Assembly: GCA_024362935.1 (NCBI GenBank)
Contig: JANCRA010000003.1
Location: forward strand, 5,570,001 to 5,634,000
Length of the DNA stretch: 64,000 nucleotides
Direction of reading: 5' to 3'
Source: Setophaga petechia
Lineage: Eukaryota; Chordata; Aves; Passeriformes; Parulidae
A program made the position numbers and the translations under genes. A model generated the notes under the pieces. That model was not told where the DNA came from and ran no database searches. It saw only the letters and a list, made by a program, of their open reading frames with translations. Positions 62,001-64,000 of this stretch are shown here, piece by piece. Positions within the stretch are counted from its first letter, which is position 1, and every line of letters begins with the position of its first letter.

Positions 62001-62288
62001 AGGGTGATTCTTGTCTTCTGACTTTGAGTAATACAAGCTGAGCCTGCCTAAAATCTCCATTAGGGAAGCACAGGGCTCCTGCTAATTCCTACAGACACCT
62101 GGCTCTGTGTGGATTGTCACACACAGCTCTTGCAGGAGTTGTTTATGCTACAGCAAAGAGAGCATTAGAGAGTTCCTAATGTGAATTAAGTGCTAGCACA
62201 GCATGGATGAAGGGGTGAGTTACTCACGGAGCTGGCTGAATATCTTGATTAACTTGCAGTGATGAAATTCTCCCCTGGTATTTAAGAT
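40890..62288 (-). CDS. INF2: INF2, inverted formin 2 (17 exons seen, 5' end outside the window)
   Basis: Formin that nucleates and elongates actin filaments and, unusually, also severs and depolymerises them; it acts on ER, mitochondrial and cytoplasmic actin. The exons in view join in frame to 1,980 nt (659 residues plus stop). In order: the tail of the DID (fragment 1-74, with the pattern RxEFxxxxL seen in INF2 and mDia), a Ser/Pro linker, a short FH1 with PPPPP (about 200-219), a cysteine cluster, and a full FH2 (about 259-620). FH2 hallmarks are [20 protein letters not shown] with the conserved Ile, [17 protein letters not shown] with the conserved Lys, and [10 protein letters not shown] basic segment, [18 protein letters not shown], precedes the stop. 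The FH2 matches INF2 better than FHDC1. It lies upstream of ADSS1, as in human. No WH2/DAD segment was found. Confidence 0.9.
41010..45473 (-). other. INF2 intron (4.5 kb) before the last exon
   Basis: AT-rich sequence with no named mobile element. A homopolymer and simple-repeat stretch lies near 45199-45290: a C run, then AAAAC-type repeats on the plus strand. ORFs here are short and unsupported. Confidence 0.6.
45199..45290 (+). repeat. Low-complexity C run and A/C-rich repeat
   Basis: A run of nine Cs is followed by AAAATAAA and repeated ACAAA-type units, about 180 bp downstream of INF2 exon p in the transcript direction. Confidence 0.85.
45474..45638 (-). CDS. INF2: INF2 exon p (FH2 post domain)
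   Basis: A 165-bp exon encoding [20 protein letters not shown], then [20 protein letters not shown] and [18 protein letters not shown] is typical of INF2. Acceptor TGTTTCTCAG, donor CAG|GTAGTT. Confidence 0.93.
46329..46449 (-). CDS. INF2: INF2 exon o (FH2)
   Basis: Encodes [20 protein letters not shown] then [23 protein letters not shown] is conserved. Acceptor GACTTTTCAG, donor CAA|GTAGGT, phase 0. Confidence 0.88.
47699..47795 (-). mobile_element. CR1 LINE 3'-end fragment
   Basis: Reverse CR1 tail of the family with TCACAGGATGTGCTGAATTG, AAGATCATCAAGCCCAACTC and CTGCCCAGGACCATCCCCAA. It lies in the INF2 intron between exons n and o. Confidence 0.8.
48159..48229 (-). CDS. INF2: INF2 exon n (FH2)
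   Basis: Encodes [20 protein letters not shown] and ends KAVG across a GG|GTAGGA donor. DLLQLPRDL is shared with INF2. Acceptor CAATTTTAG. Confidence 0.9.
48820..48927 (-). CDS. INF2: INF2 exon m (FH2 core)
   Basis: Encodes [20 protein letters not shown] then [17 protein letters not shown] holds the conserved FH2 Lys needed for actin binding. Acceptor CTTCCAG, donor GAG|GTACAA. Confidence 0.94.
49025..49095 (-). CDS. INF2: INF2 exon l (FH2 core)
   Basis: Encodes [20 protein letters not shown] then LNY, the first half of the GNFLNYG signature. Acceptor TTTTTTAG, donor TAT|GTGAGT, phase 0. The following intron is only 97 bp. Confidence 0.93.
50170..50352 (+). mobile_element. CR1 LINE 3'-end fragment (first of two in tandem)
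   Basis: Contains GAAGGTGCTCAAGAAACACT, TGGCACTTAGTGTTAAGG, GATCTTAGAGATCCTTTCCA and AATGATTCTCTGA, the 3' end of one CR1 subfamily. Confidence 0.8.
50353..50495 (+). mobile_element. CR1 LINE 3'-end fragment (second of two in tandem)
   Basis: Contains CAAGGCCAGGTTGAATAGGG, CCATGGCAGGGAGGTTGGAA and CCAACCCAAACCATTCTGTG. It directly follows another CR1 tail in the same orientation, inside the INF2 intron between exons k and l. Confidence 0.88.
50733..50833 (-). CDS. INF2: INF2 exon k (FH2)
   Basis: Encodes [20 protein letters not shown] then [20 protein letters not shown] is diagnostic of INF2. Acceptor CCTTTTAG, donor A|GTAAGT. Confidence 0.93.
51876..51961 (-). CDS. INF2: INF2 exon j (FH2)
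   Basis: Encodes [20 protein letters not shown] then YLHLLEVP. The second half matches the INF2 pattern ADxFYLxLLxxP. Acceptor TCTGTTAG, donor AG|GTAAGC. Confidence 0.9.
52632..52734 (-). CDS. INF2: INF2 exon i (FH2)
   Basis: Encodes [20 protein letters not shown] then [13 protein letters not shown], a near match to the INF2 family. Acceptor CTTCTTGCAG, donor GAG|GTATCT, phase 0. Confidence 0.93.
54110..54171 (-). CDS. INF2: INF2 exon h (FH2 knob)
   Basis: A 62-bp exon encoding [20 protein letters not shown]. It holds the conserved actin-binding Ile of the formin FH2 (SIFL). Acceptor TTTTTACAG, donor TG|GTAAGA. Confidence 0.92.
54172..56158 (-). other. INF2 introns between exons h and f
   Basis: Introns 54172-54656 and 54800-56158. 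No repeat family, RNA gene or extra exon is supported. Confidence 0.55.
54657..54799 (-). CDS. INF2: INF2 exon g (FH2 lasso and linker)
   Basis: A 143-bp exon encoding [20 protein letters not shown], then [10 protein letters not shown] and a Lys-rich end KIKKTNE. The Trp in SIW is the FH2 lasso residue. Acceptor CTCTTCCAG, donor GAG|GTACTT, phase 0. Confidence 0.88.
56159..56648 (-). CDS. INF2: INF2 exon f (FH1 region and start of FH2)
   Basis: A 490-bp exon. It begins [14 protein letters not shown], runs through a Ser/Lys-rich part, a proline run [12 protein letters not shown], the cysteine-rich [14 protein letters not shown], and the FH2 opening [18 protein letters not shown]. Acceptor GTCTTGTAG. 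The donor AGAC|GTACGT was preferred over GTG|GTGAGA because only it keeps frame and gives the same length as human INF2. The internal Met at 56639 could start a shorter isoform. Confidence 0.85.
56930..57017 (-). CDS. INF2: INF2 exon e (Ser/Pro linker)
   Basis: An 88-bp exon encoding [20 protein letters not shown] then [10 protein letters not shown] good pyrimidine tract precedes CTATAG, and the donor CCAG|GTAAGG is strong. This frame was chosen because it runs into the next exon; the alternative frame meets a stop there. Confidence 0.65.
57086..57114 (-). CDS. INF2: INF2 tentative 29-bp microexon
   Basis: The neighbouring exons are out of phase (0 versus 2), so an exon of length 3n+2 is needed between them. 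This 29-bp piece encodes SFSLSPLYS, has a donor AAG|GTAAAC and restores the frame. Its acceptor ends in GAG and the next intron would be only 68 bp, so it is tentative. Confidence 0.3.
57975..58084 (-). CDS. INF2: INF2 candidate exon c (end of DID)
   Basis: A 110-bp exon encoding [20 protein letters not shown], then [15 protein letters not shown]. The second part resembles the helix that closes the DID in INF2 and mDia (pattern FxxxFxxxxxxV). Acceptor TTGCCTTAG, donor CAG|GTATAC, phase 0. Confidence 0.65.
59364..59414 (-). CDS. INF2: INF2 candidate exon b (DID segment)
   Basis: A 51-bp exon encoding [16 protein letters not shown], phase 1 to phase 1. Acceptor ATCCATTAG, strong donor G|GTAAGT. 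Only one of its three frames is open, and that frame joins both neighbours. Confidence 0.6.
61440..61510 (-). mobile_element. Possible CR1 fragment
   Basis: AGAATCATAAAAACATTGGT, TTGGAAAAGACCCTGG and GTCCAAGCTCCC resemble a worn reverse CR1 3' end. Short and diverged. Confidence 0.5.
62228..62288 (-). CDS. INF2: INF2 candidate exon a (DID segment)
   Basis: A 61-bp exon encoding [20 protein letters not shown], ending C|GTGAGT. The spacing RxEFxxxxLxxxxxxL fits the INF2 and mDia DID repeat. The acceptor TACTAG is preceded by other AG dinucleotides and an in-frame stop, which makes the left border uncertain. It joins the next exon in frame. Confidence 0.5.
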
Positions 62289-63011
62289 CTAGTACCTGCT
62301 CTGTACTAAGGAATTGGAAACATTTTTCTTTATTACGAACCCCATTTCTGTTGCAAATCCTGCAAATCCTGTAGTTATTTTGGAAGATTGCCACCATGCA
62401 GTAATTGCAAACATCTACAGAGGTCCTGTCACTATCACTGCCCCATTTTTAACCCTCTGTAGTCACACTGCTAGTAATGGGAAAGCTCTTTATCATATCC
62501 TGCCCACTTTCGATTGTGAGGTGACCAAAACAAAATTTGGTTTCGGATGGAGTTGGTTCATGATTATATTTGCTTTCAGACACATTATGGGGACATAACC
62601 TCATGACTAACATGTTCCCCCATACTTCATGACAGAATGAGCCAGGGTTCCTACAGTGCTGATGTTTATCAGTGGTAGATTTGCAATTTGTACTTGGTTA
62701 ATCACTGTGTACCAAAAATATGAAGCCCTGGATCCAGGCTTTACATTTAGATGGAATGAAAACTGGTTAATTTTTCTAAAACAGTCTTATGCATTTTTCT
62801 TTTATTTCAATTTATCCTGCCTCTTTCTAACTGGAACAGAAGGCATTTCTCAGCCCCCATGGCTGTATGGAATGTAGGAGAGGACCAAATAATACACCCA
62901 AGAGATCCTGGCATAGCTTTGAGATTTCAGCCATGCTCCAAGGAGAGTGCAAAGCTGTGGTGGTGCTCATGAACTAGATACAGCTCCATTTATATTTCTC
63001 CTTCTTTTTAC

Positions 63012-63130
63012 AGAATCATTAACATTGGAGAGGGATCTCCAAGATCATCAGGTCCAACCTTTGACCAAACACCACTGTGCCAACTAAACCACGGCACTAA
63101 GTGTCACATCAAGTAGAATCTTGAACTTAA
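63012..63130 (-). mobile_element. CR1 LINE 3'-end fragment
   Basis: Reverse CR1 tail: CTCCAAGATCATCAGGTCCA, CCAAACACCACTGTGCCAAC and CCACGGCACTAAGTGTCACA. These phrases are typical of one avian CR1 subfamily. Confidence 0.8.
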
Positions 63131-63139
63131 AAGGATGGT

Positions 63140-63545
63140 GAGGTGTCATGCAGAGAGAAAATGAGGAAGGCAAAAGTTCAGCTAGAACTTTAACAGCCAC
63201 TGCTGTTAAAGGTGATAAAAAGTGTTTTTATAAATATACTGCCAAAAAAAGGGACAAGGAAAATCTCCATCCCTTATGGGATGTGGAAGGGAACATTATC
63301 ACCACAGATGAGGAAAAGGCTGCCTTCTTTGCCTCAGTCTTTAGCAGTAAGAATAATTATCCTCAGGGCAACCAGCCCCCTGAGCTGGCAGACAGGGACA
63401 GAGAGCAGAATAGGTCCCCCACAATCCAGGAGGAAATGGTCAGTGACCTGCTGTGCCACTTGGGCACTCACAAATCCATGGGGCTGGAAGGGTACTGAGG
63501 GAACTGGAAGAATAGCAAAACAATTTATAATTATTACTAAGCATG
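63140..63545 (+). pseudogene. CR1 LINE ORF2 (reverse transcriptase) remnant
   Basis: An open stretch of 116 codons reads TTDEEKAAFFASVFSSKN, PQGNQPPELADRDREQN and QEEMVSDLLCHLGTHKSMG, the region of CR1 ORF2 just before the reverse-transcriptase core. After HKSMG the expected core is lost by a deletion, and a stop follows. It is a dead fragment, opposite in orientation to the CR1 tail beside it. Confidence 0.85.
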
Positions 63546-63597
63546 TATGATAATTATTGGCATGTATGACAATTATTCGCATATATGACAATTATGC
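63539..63597 (+). repeat. Three imperfect 20-bp tandem repeats
   Basis: Units like GCATGTATGACAATTATTGG occur about three times in a row with a few changes. They follow the CR1 remnant. Confidence 0.8.
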
Positions 63598-63746
63598 TTG
63601 GGTGCTTTATATCCTATGTGGAAAATATAGGACTTTGATGGATGAATTCTCATGAATTATAGGTCTTCCCCATCCCCACCACAGAAAGGAAACTCACCAA
63701 GTATTTATTTTTATTCTAAACTTTGAAATATTTTCAGTACTGGAAA

Positions 63747-63764
63747 AAAAAAAAAAAAACAACC
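63747..63764 (+). repeat. Poly-A tract
   Basis: A run of about 17 adenines followed by an A/C-rich stretch. It could be a retroposon tail or simple sequence. Confidence 0.7.
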
Positions 63765-64000
63765 GAAACTCCCCAAAAAACTAATCCTGAAAATCCATCT
63801 TATTAAATGTATCTGATTTTTGATGTGGAATATTTGGAAGAGACTTCTGCTGATTTCTCCCGTACTTTCATTTTATCATATAGCCAATGCTTAATTACAC
63901 AATATGCATTTATTTGGCAGCAAGAAGCTTGTGGTGGTCACAGCCTGGTTTACATAGCAGACTCCATGTGCAGTTGCTGTAACACACCACAAGAATTCTA

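Larger units (their letters stand above)
57115..62227 (-). other. INF2 introns between the candidate DID exons
   Basis: Introns 57115-57974, 58085-59363 and 59415-62227. They contain a short tandem duplication (two copies of an AAAGCCTAATGAGAAAT unit near 58477-58516), a poly-A tract near 59339-59354 and a possible CR1 scrap near 61440-61510. A 176-codon plus-strand ORF at 60347-60877 has no recognisable domain. Confidence 0.55.
62289..64000. other. Right edge: presumed INF2 intron
   Basis: I could not find further DID exons here, so the 5' part of INF2 probably lies beyond the window. The stretch from 63.0 to 63.55 kb is CR1 debris. A 20-bp imperfect triplication and a poly-A tract follow. 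Confidence 0.5.

Noticed and set aside
40890..62288. Identity as an FHDC1-type formin or a novel formin paralogue
   Set aside because: The FH2 segments [18 protein letters not shown] and LADYLCED, and the ADSS1 neighbour, point to INF2 itself.

Overview
This window is vertebrate nuclear DNA from a bird, most likely a passerine. The genes are split into small GT-AG exons across kilobase introns. The interspersed repeats are CR1 LINE 3' ends, one CR1 reverse-transcriptase remnant and two solo LTRs of a kind I recognise from songbird genomes. There are no bacterial operons, CRISPR arrays or phage genes.

Two protein-coding genes lie head-to-tail on the minus strand. (1) INF2, the formin that assembles and severs actin filaments, runs from beyond the right edge (first exon seen at about 62.3 kb) down to 40.9 kb. 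It is 5'-incomplete: I see the end of the DID, a short FH1 region, the complete FH2 domain and a terminal exon with a stop. (2) ADSS1, the muscle-type adenylosuccinate synthetase, is complete in 13 exons from 30,109 to 4,929. The joined exons keep frame and give 455 residues. The pair INF2-ADSS1 on one strand matches human 14q32.33, and the protein start [10 protein letters not shown] is that of ADSS1 rather than ADSS2.

Layout: 1-4.9 kb, ADSS1 3' UTR and downstream flank; 4.9-30.1 kb, ADSS1, with a 12.7-kb first intron and a solo LTR only about 55 bp from exon 9; 29.3-30.3 kb, CpG island over ADSS1 exon 1; 30.3-30.55 kb, a 20-bp minisatellite upstream of the promoter; 30.6-40.9 kb, intergenic DNA with a solo LTR, a CR1 and one possible plus-strand exon; 40.9-62.3 kb, INF2; 62.3-64 kb, INF2 intron with CR1 debris.

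The gene functions are largely known. ADSS1 makes adenylosuccinate from IMP and aspartate in the muscle purine nucleotide cycle, and INF2 remodels actin. The points most worth a second look are the apparently short C-terminus of this INF2 (no WH2/DAD exon found), a possible 29-bp INF2 microexon, a cysteine cluster between FH1 and FH2, and the repeat and LTR insertions next to ADSS1 functional sites. I found no clearly new biological system.
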